Assembly (NCBI RefSeq): GCF_008000995.1
Contig: NZ_CP042828.1
Location: 496,001 to 560,000, forward strand
Length of the DNA: 64,000 nucleotides
DNA from: Ruania zhangjianzhongii
GTDB taxonomy: Bacteria > Actinomycetota > Actinomycetes > Actinomycetales > Beutenbergiaceae
Direction: 5' to 3'
The position numbers were made by a program, and so were the translations under genes. The notes below the pieces were generated by a model. That model was given only the letters and a program-made list of their open reading frames with translations. It was not told the DNA's origin and ran no database searches. This document shows, piece by piece, positions 26,470 to 35,715 of this stretch. The first letter of the stretch is position 1; every line of letters begins with the position of its first letter.

Positions 26470-27620
26470 TTCGTCTCCTCGTAGAGCACGCAGCGAACTT
26501 CGTGGCCCTGCTCGTCGCGGATCAGCGGTGGTGGTGCGGTATCGCACCGACCGGGCTGGAAGAAGTCGCACCGGTCGTGGAACGGACACCCGCTCGGCCG
26601 GGCGAACGGGTGCGGAACCATCCCGCGCACCGGTGCCAGCCGGGTCTGGTTCCCCTGGCCCAGCTTCGGGATCGAGCGCAGCAGTGCCTGGGTGTAGGGA
26701 TGGCGAGGGTTGCGGAAGAGCTCCGCGAGGTCCCCGCGCTCGACCACGTTGCCCAGGTACATCACCGCCACCGAGTCGGCGAGCTGTGCGGCCACACCGA
26801 GGTCGTGGGTGATCAGCATGATCGCCATCCCGCGTTCATCGCGAAGCGAGGCGAGCAGCTCCAGGATCTGTGCCTGGGTGGTGACGTCGAGGGCTGTGGT
26901 CGGTTCGTCGGCGATGAGCAGCTCGGGGTCGCAGGAGAGGGCCATCGCGATCATCACCCGCTGCCGCATCCCACCGCTGAGCTCGAACGGATAGGAGTCG
27001 ACCCGCGTCTCCGGCGCGGCGATGCCGACCCGGTCGAGGAGGTCGATCGCCCGCTCTCGGGCGACCTCGTCGCTCACCGGGTCATGCAGCTGGATCGCCT
27101 CGATGATCTGGTCGCCCACCTTGTGCACGGTGGACAGGGACGTCATCGGTTCCTGGAACACCATCGCGATGCGCTTCCCCCGCACCGCGCGGATCACGGC
27201 CGGGTCGGCGCCGATCATGCCGACCATTCCCTCGGGGGCATCGCTGGCGTCCACCTCGGGCTTGATCGTCCGCCGGCGCTTCCTGCGGAAGAAGGCGGAC
27301 CTGCGCGCGGTCTCCTCCACCTCGGCGGCCGGGGGGCGCGGCACCCACACCTGGCCGCCGACGATCTTCCCGGGCCGGTCCACCAGCTGCAGGATCGAGC
27401 GGGCCATCACACTCTTCCCGCAGCCGGACTCGCCGACTACGGCGAGGGTCTCGCCACGATGGATGGTGAGGTTGACGCCGTCGACGGCTTGGACCACGCC
27501 GTCCTCGAGCTGGAACTCGGTCCGCAAGCCGCTGAGCTCAAGCACCGGTGGTGCGTCAGGATCCAGCCGCCGCTCGGCTACCGGGTCACTTGTAGGGGTC
27601 TGCTGCATCACGCAATCCAT
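26466..27620 (-). CDS. OppD/DppD-type ABC transporter ATPase
   Basis: Partner ATPase, 384 residues, with Walker [10 protein letters not shown] (about 68), Q-loop FQEPMTSLS, signature LSGGMRQR, Walker [14 protein letters not shown], switch THDLGV and the C-terminal [17 protein letters not shown] motif. An insertion of about 45 residues between Walker A and the Q-loop (about 85-130, [20 protein letters not shown]) is longer than in peptide transporters and is seen in sugar-type Opp systems. The start may be ATG 27620 or ATG 27608; both overlap OppC and neither has an ideal ribosome site. Confidence 0.9.
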   Translation of the reverse strand: MDCVMQQTPTSDPVAERRLDPDAPPVLELSGLRTEFQLEDGVVQAVDGVNLTIHRGETLAVVGESGCGKSVMARSILQLVDRPGKIVGGQVWVPRPPAAEVEETARRSAFFRRKRRRTIKPEVDASDAPEGMVGMIGADPAVIRAVRGKRIAMVFQEPMTSLSTVHKVGDQIIEAIQLHDPVSDEVARERAIDLLDRVGIAAPETRVDSYPFELSGGMRQRVMIAMALSCDPELLIADEPTTALDVTTQAQILELLASLRDERGMAIMLITHDLGVAAQLADSVAVMYLGNVVERGDLAELFRNPRHPYTQALLRSIPKLGQGNQTRLAPVRGMVPHPFARPSGCPFHDRCDFFQPGRCDTAPPPLIRDEQGHEVRCVLYEETK

Positions 27621-28851
27621 CTCCGACGAAGTTCATGGCCAGGACAGTGATAAAGAGCGCCAGGCCGGGGAGCATCAGCCAGGGTGCGGTCTCGATGGTT
27701 CGGATGTTCTGTGCGTCCTGGAGGAGCACACCCCAGCTCACCGCGGGTGACTGGAGGCCGAGTCCGAGGAAGCTCAGTGCCGTCTCGCCCAGGATCATTC
27801 CGGGCACCGACATGGTGAGTGATGCGATCAGGTGGCTGGAGAAGGACGGCACCATGTGCCGGAAGATGATCCGGGGTCTGCTGCAGCCATCCAGCAGCGC
27901 GGCAGTGATGAAGTCCTCCTCTCGTAAGGAGAGGAATTTCCCTCGCACTTCTCTGGCCATGCCGGTCCAGCCGATCACCGACAAGATGGCGGTGATCGCG
28001 AAGTATCTCCCCAGGGGCCCCCAGGTGGCTGGAATAGCTGCCGAGAGCGCCAGCCAGAGCGGCATCGTCGGGATCGACATCAGGAACTCGATGATCCGCT
28101 GGATCAGCGTGTCCGGCTTTCCGCCGTAGTAGCCGGAGATGCCGCCCAGGGCCACGCCCAGGATCAGGCTCACCCCGACACCGACCAGACCGATCGACAG
28201 CGAGATCCGGGAGCCGTAGATGATTCGGCTCAGCGAATCTCGCCCGGCCCGGTCGGCTCCCCAGAGGAACATCGGCTGGTCCGGGTCTTCGGGACCGATG
28301 AGGTGCAGGTCCATCGGGAACAGGCCCCACAGCTCGTACGGTGTACCACTGACGAACAGCCCGACGGGGATGTAGCTGTCCTCGTCGATCTCAAACTCGT
28401 TCGCGAAGGTCTCCGAGTTCCGCGTGACGGTGAAGTCGTTCACGTAGAGACCGAAGCCCTCGGTCTCGTGGTAGATGTGCAGCTGCTGGGGCGGAGCGTA
28501 GGTGTACTCCGGGCGCTGTGCCGTGGCCGTGGTCGGCGCCAGGATCTCAGCGAACGCCACCACGAAGTAGATGGCTATCACCACCCAGACGGAGACGAAA
28601 GCGACCTTGTGCCGGCGGAAGCGTCGGTAGATCAGGCGCCACTGCGACTGTGTCCCACCCTGCACGGCCGCAGTGCGGCTCGGTGCGGGGGACTTCGAGG
28701 TGACCGCTGCGTCGTCCCCGGGGGCGGGGGTGGGGATCTCCATCCCGTCCTGCGCCATCGTGGTGCCCTCAGCAGCCGAACTGCTCACCTCGAGATCGTC
28801 GGTGGTGGTGCTCCCGACCCGGTCGAGGCTACGGTCTGTCTCTTCCGTCAT
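27586..28851 (-). CDS. OppC/DppC-type ABC transporter permease
   Basis: Inner-membrane permease of 421 residues, longer than peptide OppC (about 300). A long hydrophilic N-terminus (about 1-70) precedes the first helix (FVSVWVVIAIYFVVAFAEIL). A periplasmic insertion of about 85 residues (YAPPQQLHIYHETEGFGLYVN onward) is typical of oligosaccharide Opp systems. The conserved WGADRAGRDSLSRIIYGSRISL and the EAA-type loop (REEDFITAALLDGCSRPRIIFRHMVP) are clear. It follows OppB by 3 bp. Confidence 0.9.
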   Translation of the reverse strand: MTEETDRSLDRVGSTTTDDLEVSSSAAEGTTMAQDGMEIPTPAPGDDAAVTSKSPAPSRTAAVQGGTQSQWRLIYRRFRRHKVAFVSVWVVIAIYFVVAFAEILAPTTATAQRPEYTYAPPQQLHIYHETEGFGLYVNDFTVTRNSETFANEFEIDEDSYIPVGLFVSGTPYELWGLFPMDLHLIGPEDPDQPMFLWGADRAGRDSLSRIIYGSRISLSIGLVGVGVSLILGVALGGISGYYGGKPDTLIQRIIEFLMSIPTMPLWLALSAAIPATWGPLGRYFAITAILSVIGWTGMAREVRGKFLSLREEDFITAALLDGCSRPRIIFRHMVPSFSSHLIASLTMSVPGMILGETALSFLGLGLQSPAVSWGVLLQDAQNIRTIETAPWLMLPGLALFITVLAMNFVGDGLRDAADPYK

Positions 28852-28854
28852 GGT

Positions 28855-29853
28855 TCAGCTCTCTTGGTAGCGGCGTCGGATTCGGGGGTCCCACCAGGCG
28901 AGTGCCAAGTCGCTGATCAGCGTCCCGATCACAGTGAGCGCACTGAGGATCAGGATGAAGCTGCCGACCAGGTACATGTCTTGACTGAGCGTCCCTCCGA
29001 ACAGCAGGGGTCCGGTGGTGGGCAGGCTGAGCACGATCGAGATGATCGTCTCGCCGCTGATCAGGCCGGGCAGCAGCCACCCGATCGTGCTGAAGAACGG
29101 GCTCAGTGACATCCGCACCGGGTACTTCAGCAGCAGCTTCCACTCCGGCAGGCCCTTGGCTCGTGCCGTGATCACGTACGGCTTGTAGAGCTCGTCCAGC
29201 AGATTGGCTCGGGTAATGCGGATCAGCCCGGCGGTTCCGGAGATACCGATGATCAGGATCGGTAGCCACAGGTGCGCGAGCAGGTCGAGCACCTTGCCGA
29301 GGTTCCAGGCCGCATCGACGTACTCCGGTGAGAAGAGTCCACCGGCACTCTGATCGAAATATCTGACTCCCAACCAGAGGAAGAACAGCGCCATCAGGAA
29401 GCTCGGGATTGCCATGCCCACGAAGCCGAAGAAGGTGGCGACGTAGTCACCGATGGAGTACTGCTTCACCGCGGAGTAGATGCCGACCGGGAAGGCGACC
29501 GCCCAGACGAACAGCAGGGTGCTGATCGAGAGGAAGAAGGAGAGTGCGACCCGATCCCAGATCAGCGTCGAGACCGGCCGGTTCCAGGCGAAGGACTGGC
29601 CGAAGTCGCCGTGGAAGATGATGTTGGAGATCCAGTTCCAGTACTGCACCAGGAACGGATCGTCCAAGCCGTACCGGGCTCGTAGCGCTGCCATCTGCTC
29701 GGGCGAGATGACCTCACCGCGAGACTCCGCCTGCGCCACGATGGTGGATACGTAGTCGCCTGGTGGCAGCTGGATGATCCAGAAGGTGACGAACGAGATG
29801 GCGGCCAGCGTGATCAGCATCAGACCCACGCGCCGGATCATGTACTTGCCCAT
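28855..29853 (-). CDS. OppB/DppB-type ABC transporter permease
   Basis: First permease of the Opp operon, 332 residues. The N-terminal helix (LMLITLAAISFVTFWIIQLPPGDY), the motif RARYGLDDPFLVQYWNWI, about six helices and the EAA loop (ITARAKGLPEWKLLLKYPVRM) are typical. GGGAAGGGA lies a few bases upstream of ATG 29853. It heads an eight-gene overlapping operon down to 19433 that has no binding protein; the Opp-type lipoprotein at 35766 is the likely partner. Confidence 0.92.
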   Translation of the reverse strand: MGKYMIRRVGLMLITLAAISFVTFWIIQLPPGDYVSTIVAQAESRGEVISPEQMAALRARYGLDDPFLVQYWNWISNIIFHGDFGQSFAWNRPVSTLIWDRVALSFFLSISTLLFVWAVAFPVGIYSAVKQYSIGDYVATFFGFVGMAIPSFLMALFFLWLGVRYFDQSAGGLFSPEYVDAAWNLGKVLDLLAHLWLPILIIGISGTAGLIRITRANLLDELYKPYVITARAKGLPEWKLLLKYPVRMSLSPFFSTIGWLLPGLISGETIISIVLSLPTTGPLLFGGTLSQDMYLVGSFILILSALTVIGTLISDLALAWWDPRIRRRYQES

Positions 29854-30296
29854 TGGACCGTCCCTTCCCAGCGTTAGTGCGCAGCGGCCTGAGGCGCGGT
29901 GACTGTGGTGTGCTGTGCGCGGCTGATGGCCGCCGCCGGTCGGGTCGTGGTCGACCGCCGGGGCCCCTCACCGTGCCGACGCGCGGCGTTGACCGACCGC
30001 TTCAGCGTCTGGCTGATCGGTGTGAGCGGCCAGATCCGGCGCGGATCGGTCGTCGCGTGAGTGTGCAGCACACTGGCTCCTTTGCATATATACCCACATG
30101 GTCGTGAACATGCGGTTTGGCGATGCTAACCGGTGATCGTGGTGCTGTGCAACACACGATGTCACCAAAACAGCCCTGACGGGCACTAAACGGCATCTGG
30201 CTGGCATTCCGCAAGAACAGCCAAATAGCCTGAGGGTTGACGGTCGCTACGTCACAGCCATACGTTCGATGGCATGCCACCGGTATTGGAGGAGCA
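29854..30296. promoter_or_regulatory. Divergent Opp operon / pectate lyase control region
   Basis: Plus strand: TTGACG (30237-30242) and TACGTT (about 30261-30266), 18 bp apart, form a good promoter for the lyase. TGGCATGCCA (30270-30279), a perfect palindrome, lies at the expected start of transcription and is extended by GCCACCGGTAT to 30286. It matches sites near the GntR gene. Other palindromes are GTGTGCAGCACAC (30061-30073), at the start of the small frame, and GCATATATACCCACATG (30084-30100), related to 4443-4459. Confidence 0.5.
29874..30071 (-). CDS. Possible 65-residue small protein or leader upstream of OppB
   Basis: A GTG at 30071 with AAAGGAG exactly 5 nt upstream opens a 65-codon frame ending 20 bp before OppB. 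A TATATA at about 30083-30089 could serve as its -10. The product is basic with no membrane segment, no recognised domain and many Arg, Thr and Ala residues. It may be a leader peptide coupling translation to the transporter, a small protein, or a chance frame in GC-rich DNA. Confidence 0.35.
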   Translation of the reverse strand: MLHTHATTDPRRIWPLTPISQTLKRSVNAARRHGEGPRRSTTTRPAAAISRAQHTTVTAPQAAAH

Positions 30297-32615
30297 ATGA
30301 TGACCACCCCAGAAACATCCGGACTGAGTCGGCGAGGACTGATCGCCGGCGCTGCCGTGGCCGGAACCGCACTGGTCGCGATCGACCAGCTGAGCAGCTC
30401 CGGCGCATCCGCCGCCCCTGACGCCCCGTCGGCGGATCCGATCAGTTACGCCGATCCGCCACCGCAGCCCGCTGCGGTGGTCGGCAACACTGTGCCGGCC
30501 TTTCCCGGGGCGGAGGGAGCGGGCAAGCTCACCACCGGCGGGCGGGGAGGTGAGGTCTACGAGGTCACCACCCTGGCCGACTCGGGAGAGGGATCGCTTC
30601 GGGAAGCGTTATCCGGCGACGATCGGATCGTCGTCTTCCGGGTGGGCGGCACGATCGAGCTCGAGTCCGGGCTCGATGTCACCGGGTCGAACATCACCGT
30701 CGCCGGGCAGACCGCCCCAGGTGACGGGATCTCGGTGATCAACAACGAGTTCTCGATCAAGGGCGACAACATCATCATCCGCTACCTGCGGGTGCGAGCC
30801 GGTGACAGCATGCAGGCGCCGGTCGACGCCTTCAAGGCGGAAGACCGACGGAACCTCGTGATCGACCACTGCTCGGTCTCCTGGGGGGTGGACGAGTGCT
30901 TCTCCCTGTACGGCAACTACGACGTCACCGTGCAGTACTGCATCTTGGCCGAGGGGCTCACGATGTCCGCGCACGAGAAGGGCCGACACGGCTACGGCGG
31001 CCTCTGGGGCGGCCAGAACGTGACCTATCACCACAACCTGCTCATCCACCAGGGGGGACGTAACCCGCGGTACAGCTTCGTGGAGGACATGAAGCAGCTG
31101 GTCGACCAGCGCTATAACGTCATCTACAACCACGGCTTTACCACGGCCTACGGCGGCGAGTGGGCCGAGGGCATCAACATGGTCGGGAACTATTACAAGC
31201 CCGGTCCGGCCACCTTGTCCGAGGTCGCCTCGAAGATCCTCACAGCGGACCGTGGCGGCAGCTGGTATGTGGCCGAGAATCTGATCGAGGGCGACGAGGA
31301 GGTGACCGCCGACAACGAGAAGGGGATCGGCTTCCCGGCGGGTGGGATCAGCCTGCTCAGCGAACCGGTGGAGTTCGTCAACGCCGTTCCGGACCAGACT
31401 GCCGAGGAGGCCTACGAGGACGTCCTCGCCGACGTCGGCTGCAACATTCCTCGGTACGACTCGGTGGACGCACGGCTGCTCGCCGATGTCCGCCATGGCA
31501 CCGGTCGGCTGATCAACTCCCAGACCGAGGTGGGCGGGTATCCGGTGATCGATGGCGGTGAGCCGCTGGTCGACTCCGACCATGACGGCATCCCGGACGA
31601 CTGGGAGGCGGAGAACGGACTGGACCCGCAGGACCCGGCCGATGCCGCGGCGCTGGCCGACGACGGTTCCGGGTACACGAATCTGGAGCTGTACCTGAAC
31701 TCGATCACCGGGACCGGCGCCAGCCCTACGGTGGCGATCGCCTCGCCGGCGCCCCATCAGGTGTTCTCCTCGACCGCCGACATCCAGCAGGTGACTATCA
31801 CTGCTGAGGCCGAGGGTCAGGACGGAGCGGCGATCGAGAACGTGGACTTCTTCGTCAACGACGAGCTTGTCGGCAGCGCCACCAGTGCGCCGTTCGAGTT
31901 CACCTGGCCGGCCGCGACGGATGGCACCTACTACCTCATCGCCCGAGCCCGGGACGAGCATGGGGCAAAGGTGGACTCGACGGGTACACCGATCCACGTC
32001 AACCAGACCTCCGATCTCGGCGCCTGGACCTCGACGGACATCGGAGACGTGGCGATCCCCGGCTCGGCTTTCATCGACGACGTGCGCGGCGACATCGTGC
32101 TCAAGGGGGCCGGCAAGATCCGCGGCCGGCAGGACGACTTCCAGTTCCTGCACCAACGGGTGCGCGCCAGGGAGAACGACGTCGTGGAGATCATTGCTCG
32201 GATCGACGGGATCGACCGGACCTACGAGGGTGCGTACGCCGGACTGATGATCCGGGAGTCGCTGGAGGCCGACTCGCCGTACTTCACCGGCGGGCTGTGC
32301 TGGGAAGCGAGCGGCTACAAAGGCCGGGTGTCCAGAATCAGCTACGACGGCGACCAGGCGAGCGTGGGGGGCTACCCCTATGACGACTCCGAGCTCGATG
32401 TGAAGGAGTACTGGATCCGGATCATCAAGCGCGGGACCGAGTTCGAGTGCCACCTCGGCACCGACTCGTTGCAGTGGACCCGGATCGGCTATGAACGGAT
32501 CCCGATGCGCAGCGACCGTATGTACATCGGACTGGCCGTCGATGCGAACAAGGAGGCGAACGCGGTCGAGAACTACACGGTGGGCCGCTTCGCCTCGGTG
32601 CGGATCAACAGCTGA
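30297..32615 (+). CDS. Tat-exported PL1-type pectate lyase with C-terminal beta domains
   Basis: Secreted lyase cleaving polygalacturonate by beta-elimination, 772 residues. The N-terminus has a twin-arginine signal (LSRRGLIAGAAVAGTALVAID) with an Ala-rich cleavage zone near residue 40. The beta-helix starts at PAFPGAEGAGKLTTGGRGGEVYEVTTLAD, the standard start of actinobacterial and fungal PL1-like pectate lyases, and contains DHCSVSWGVDECFS and QGGRNPRYSF (catalytic Arg region). It is followed by DSDHDGIPDDWE (calcium-binding dockerin-like loop), an Ig-like domain (about 480-560) and a C-terminal LamG/DUF1349-like sandwich (about 590-770). Start ATG 30297 has GGAGG 5-6 nt upstream. A GntR-type operator overlaps its promoter. 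Confidence 0.9.
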   Translation: MMTTPETSGLSRRGLIAGAAVAGTALVAIDQLSSSGASAAPDAPSADPISYADPPPQPAAVVGNTVPAFPGAEGAGKLTTGGRGGEVYEVTTLADSGEGSLREALSGDDRIVVFRVGGTIELESGLDVTGSNITVAGQTAPGDGISVINNEFSIKGDNIIIRYLRVRAGDSMQAPVDAFKAEDRRNLVIDHCSVSWGVDECFSLYGNYDVTVQYCILAEGLTMSAHEKGRHGYGGLWGGQNVTYHHNLLIHQGGRNPRYSFVEDMKQLVDQRYNVIYNHGFTTAYGGEWAEGINMVGNYYKPGPATLSEVASKILTADRGGSWYVAENLIEGDEEVTADNEKGIGFPAGGISLLSEPVEFVNAVPDQTAEEAYEDVLADVGCNIPRYDSVDARLLADVRHGTGRLINSQTEVGGYPVIDGGEPLVDSDHDGIPDDWEAENGLDPQDPADAAALADDGSGYTNLELYLNSITGTGASPTVAIASPAPHQVFSSTADIQQVTITAEAEGQDGAAIENVDFFVNDELVGSATSAPFEFTWPAATDGTYYLIARARDEHGAKVDSTGTPIHVNQTSDLGAWTSTDIGDVAIPGSAFIDDVRGDIVLKGAGKIRGRQDDFQFLHQRVRARENDVVEIIARIDGIDRTYEGAYAGLMIRESLEADSPYFTGGLCWEASGYKGRVSRISYDGDQASVGGYPYDDSELDVKEYWIRIIKRGTEFECHLGTDSLQWTRIGYERIPMRSDRMYIGLAVDANKEANAVENYTVGRFASVRINS

Positions 32616-32631
32616 CCTAGCGCCCGCCCGC

Positions 32632-32660
32632 GGTGCCCCAGTTCGCCGAGCTGGGGCACC
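32632..32660. terminator. Strong hairpin between convergent lyase and esterase genes
   Basis: GGTGCCCCAG (32632-32641) and CTGGGGCACC (32651-32660) pair perfectly over 10 bp around a 9-nt loop. A second hairpin, GCCGCC/GGCGGC, follows at 32673-32689. There is no T-run, which is common for actinobacterial terminators, so it probably works in both directions. Confidence 0.7.
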
Positions 32661-32726
32661 ACGGGGCCCTGCGCCGCCTCGTTGGCGGCTGCCGTGCTCT
32701 CTCCGCCCAGCGCAGGACCGACCCGC

Positions 32727-33830
32727 TCAGCGCTGCCGAGCAGAAGCGAGCGAGTGCTGGTCCAACTCGTACGCGAACTGCGCGACGGCGTGGGGCGAGA
32801 CCTGGTGCACACCGTGCGTGGCGTCGTCGACCACCTCCCAGTCCCCGCCCAGGAGCGTGGCCCGGTCCCGGACCGGCTGGGCATAGCTGCGATACCCGAC
32901 CCCGGGAAAGCAGGACGGGTCGAACCGGTTGAGGATCTGCAGTTGGCGCCGTCCGTTGCCGGTCGCCCCCAACACGTAGAGGTCGAGGTAGCCGGCGATG
33001 TCGTACAACGCCGGCAGGCTCTCCCGGCGTTGCTCCCAATCGCCGAAGTTCGGGTGGTCGGCAGGGTGGGAGCGCAGGTAGAACGGCCAGGTACCGGCCA
33101 CCTGGACGCTCAACGTGACCCGTGGGTCGATAGCGGCGTGCAGCACAGTGGTCCACGCGCCGCCGGAGAAGCCAAAGGTCACCACCTCGGTCAGCTCGTG
33201 GAGCTCTGCCGCGTAGTTGATCAGCGTCAGGACCGGATCGAGATAGTAGGTAGCTGCGCAGAAGTCCGCGCGTTGGTACCGGGCAAACCGCTCGTGGCTC
33301 GCCGGATCCGGTGTCGGCGGGCCATCGTCGGCAGGCGGGTCCATCTGCGTGGAGTTCCAGCCCTGGAGCGGCATGTCCACGGCCGCGACCCGGTAGCCGC
33401 GCTCGAGGAAGGTGCGCATCACCGCGAGCTGGGGCAGGTGGTATACCGGCTTGCGGGCATTGCCGTGCCCGGCGAGAAAGACGCCGAACCGCCCGGGTAT
33501 CGGATCGTGAGGGTGGACGAGGTAGCTGGTCGACGTCAGTCCGTTCGGCATCGACAGTGTGGCCCGGTCCACTGCGGCGCTCGGCAGTGGCTCCAGCTCG
33601 GGAACGGCGACGTTCTCCTCGATGCGAGGGGTGGACGTCGGGATGCCCGCCCCTTTCCACAGCTCCTCGATCAACCGCTGCCGACGGTCTGCGGCATCCG
33701 CCGCGGTACGGATCGTGATCAGCTGGTCGACATCGACGCCGACCGCCGCCTCGGGCAGGGTCCGCCACTGCGGTCCAAAACTCGCCTCGATCTCAGGGTT
33801 GACCACCGGGCGGGGACGCGCCCCGGTCAC
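32727..33830 (-). CDS. Alpha/beta-hydrolase, probable carbohydrate esterase-like
   Basis: The 367 residues carry the nucleophile elbow GFSGGAW (Ser about 220), an upstream GHGNARKPVYHL oxyanion region, the MPLQGWNS segment seen in alpha/beta hydrolases of plant-biomass clusters, and a C-terminal DDATHGVHQVS with the catalytic His. There is no signal peptide. It may remove acetyl or other ester groups from imported oligosaccharides, but specificity is unknown. The GTG start at 33830 overlaps the GntR stop (GTGA), so the two are co-transcribed. Confidence 0.7.
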   Translation of the reverse strand: MTGARPRPVVNPEIEASFGPQWRTLPEAAVGVDVDQLITIRTAADAADRRQRLIEELWKGAGIPTSTPRIEENVAVPELEPLPSAAVDRATLSMPNGLTSTSYLVHPHDPIPGRFGVFLAGHGNARKPVYHLPQLAVMRTFLERGYRVAAVDMPLQGWNSTQMDPPADDGPPTPDPASHERFARYQRADFCAATYYLDPVLTLINYAAELHELTEVVTFGFSGGAWTTVLHAAIDPRVTLSVQVAGTWPFYLRSHPADHPNFGDWEQRRESLPALYDIAGYLDLYVLGATGNGRRQLQILNRFDPSCFPGVGYRSYAQPVRDRATLLGGDWEVVDDATHGVHQVSPHAVAQFAYELDQHSLASARQR

Positions 33831-34558
33831 CGGGTGAAGCCGCCGACGGTGGGTCGCGGACGGGACATGAACACGATCGTCTGGTCCCGGACCCGCAGGA
33901 TGTGCGATTCGAGCGCCGCACGGGCAGCGGGGCCATCGCCGGCGTTGAGTGCGTCGACGATCTCCCGGTGTTCGGCGACCGCGGCATCCAGCCGTTCCCG
34001 ATTCATCGGAGCTTCCAGGCCGGCCCGGGTGACGTGGATGCTCAGGTGCAGGTCGTCATGCAGCGCCACCAGTCGAGGCAGACCGGACATCTCCACCAGC
34101 GCGCGGTGGAACCTGCTGTCGTTCTCGCGGAAGGCGATGTACTGCGCAGGATCCTGCAGGGCCGCTCCGGCGAGCTCGGTCGCCTCGGTGACCAGGTCGT
34201 CCAGGAGCGGTGGTGCGGTGGGGCCCTCCTGCTCGGTGTACCGGCGCACGCTGTGCGACTCGATCATCACGCGCAATTCGAACAGCTCATACAGAGAGCT
34301 GAGCGAGGGGACGGCCACCGTGAAGCCGGCGATGGAGTCATAGGAGAGGAGGCCGCGCTCGTGCAACCGGCCGACGGCGCTGCGTACCGGCGTGCGGCTC
34401 ATCCCCAGCTTTCGGGAGAACTCCCGGATCGGCACCGTCTGACCCGGTTGCGGGTGCTCCTCGGTCAGCCAGGTCACCAACGCATCATGCGCACGGTTCT
34501 CCAGCGTCGTCTGACTCACCGGTTCCTGTAGCCGCGTACCAGCCGTCGACATTGCCAC
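33827..34558 (-). CDS. GntR-family (FCD subgroup) transcriptional regulator
   Basis: The 243 residues have an N-terminal winged helix (about 20-85: IREFSRKLGMSRTPVRSAVGRLHERGLLSY) and an all-helical FCD effector domain (about 95-230) with metal-ligand-like residues (ENDSRFHRALVEMSG, EHREIVDAL). FCD regulators commonly respond to sugar acids such as uronates or 2-keto-3-deoxy acids. It is divergent from the DapA-family gene. TGGYATRCCA-like sites upstream of that gene, the binding protein and the pectate lyase are its probable targets. GTG 34558 has GGAGG 6-7 nt upstream; ATG 34552 is the alternative. Confidence 0.85.
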   Translation of the reverse strand: MAMSTAGTRLQEPVSQTTLENRAHDALVTWLTEEHPQPGQTVPIREFSRKLGMSRTPVRSAVGRLHERGLLSYDSIAGFTVAVPSLSSLYELFELRVMIESHSVRRYTEQEGPTAPPLLDDLVTEATELAGAALQDPAQYIAFRENDSRFHRALVEMSGLPRLVALHDDLHLSIHVTRAGLEAPMNRERLDAAVAEHREIVDALNAGDGPAARAALESHILRVRDQTIVFMSRPRPTVGGFTR

Positions 34559-34728
34559 CTAGGTCCTCCCATCTGCACCGGAAGCCGGTGCGCTCGCGTC
34601 TGCTCCCCACCATGGATCCATGGTATGCCATTCAACTTCCAGTGGTAGTCCCGTTCCGGGCGCAGGCGGCGTCGTTATCAACCTGTATCCGTCGGTGTGC
34701 TTGACAACCAGGCGGTCGAGGTCAAAGG
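34559..34728. promoter_or_regulatory. GntR/aldolase divergent control region
   Basis: It holds a perfect 7-3-7 inverted repeat (GCACCGG AAG CCGGTGC, 34575-34591), a 14-bp palindrome CCATGGATCCATGG (34610-34623), and the operator-like TGGTATGCCA (34621-34630). TTGACA at 34701-34706 is a possible -35 for the aldolase. ATGCCAGTGGCAT (34738-34750) is a further palindrome over the aldolase start codon. Confidence 0.5.
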
Positions 34729-35715
34729 ATGGCCTACATGCCAGTGGCATTCACCCCCTCCAAAACGACCGCTTCCGCCGACCTGTCCGGTGTGCTGCCC
34801 CCGGTCGTGCTGCCGATGACCCCGGAGGGCGAGGTGGACTCGCCCTCGCTGCAGTCGCACGTCAGCCACCTGGTGTCCTCCGGTGTGCACGGACTCTGGG
34901 CAAACGGCACCACCGGCGAGTTCTATGCCCTGGACGGTGATGGCCGGGCCGAGGTGGTACGCCAGTGCGTCAAGGCCGCAGCCGGCCGTGTGCCGGTGGT
35001 GGCCCACGTTGGCGACACCACGACGAGCCTCACCGTGCGCCATGCGCGGGAAGCGCTTGCCGCTGGTGCTACCTTCGTCTCGGTGCTGCCGCCGTACTTC
35101 GTCAGCTTCGGACAGGAGGAACTCAAACGTCACTTCCGCGAGCTCGCGCACGCGATCGGCGTTCCCGTCCTCGCCTACCACCTGCCCCAGTTCATCCCGG
35201 CCACGCTGAGCATCGACTCGATCGTGGAGCTGACCGTCGAAGGCGTGCTCTGCGGAGCCAAGGACAGCAGCTCGAACATGGTCTGGTTCCGCCAGCTGCA
35301 GCGCCGTCTGCGCGCAGAGGGAGTGTCGCTGCCGTGCCTGACCGGCGGCTCGAGCGTCGCCGATCTCGGCTATCTGCTCGGGGCGGTCGGCTCGGTCTCG
35401 TCGACCGGGAACCTCACCCCTGCGCACCTGGTACGCCAGTACGAGGCCGCACAACAGGGCGACTGGACACGCGTCCTGGCGCTGCAGGAGCAGAGCGAGG
35501 AGCTGATCGAGCTGTTGACGCCCCCGGGCGCCACGCCCGGTCCCGGCCTGAGTGCCACGGTCTACAAGTACCTGCTGGCCAAGCAGGGGCGAATCGACTG
35601 CGAGTTCAGCGCCGCACCCCTGACCCAGCTCTCGCCGGAACAGTGCCGGTACTTGGACGAGCAGGTCCTGCCCGTCATCGCCCGCGTGGAGAGCCCGGCC
35701 GCCGAGCTCGTCTGA
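34729..35715 (+). CDS. DapA/NanA-family aldolase or lyase
   Basis: Class I Schiff-base enzyme, 328 residues, with the pyruvate-binding motif NGTTGEF (about 58-64), Tyr in VLAYHLPQF (about 147) and Schiff-base Lys in GVLCGAKDSSS (about 175). Members cleave or form 2-keto-3-deoxy sugar acids, sialic acid or dihydrodipicolinate. Next to pectin genes and a GntR regulator, a 2-keto-3-deoxy-acid aldolase is most plausible, but this is inference. The listed ATG 34729 has its AAGG too close; ATG 34738 has AAAGGA 8 nt upstream and may be the true start, which would place an operator palindrome exactly on the start codon. Confidence 0.8.
   Translation: MAYMPVAFTPSKTTASADLSGVLPPVVLPMTPEGEVDSPSLQSHVSHLVSSGVHGLWANGTTGEFYALDGDGRAEVVRQCVKAAAGRVPVVAHVGDTTTSLTVRHAREALAAGATFVSVLPPYFVSFGQEELKRHFRELAHAIGVPVLAYHLPQFIPATLSIDSIVELTVEGVLCGAKDSSSNMVWFRQLQRRLRAEGVSLPCLTGGSSVADLGYLLGAVGSVSSTGNLTPAHLVRQYEAAQQGDWTRVLALQEQSEELIELLTPPGATPGPGLSATVYKYLLAKQGRIDCEFSAAPLTQLSPEQCRYLDEQVLPVIARVESPAAELV

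Noticed and set aside
30609-32453. 614-codon minus-strand frame opposite pectate lyase
   Set aside because: Shadow frame; the lyase is intact with a Tat signal.
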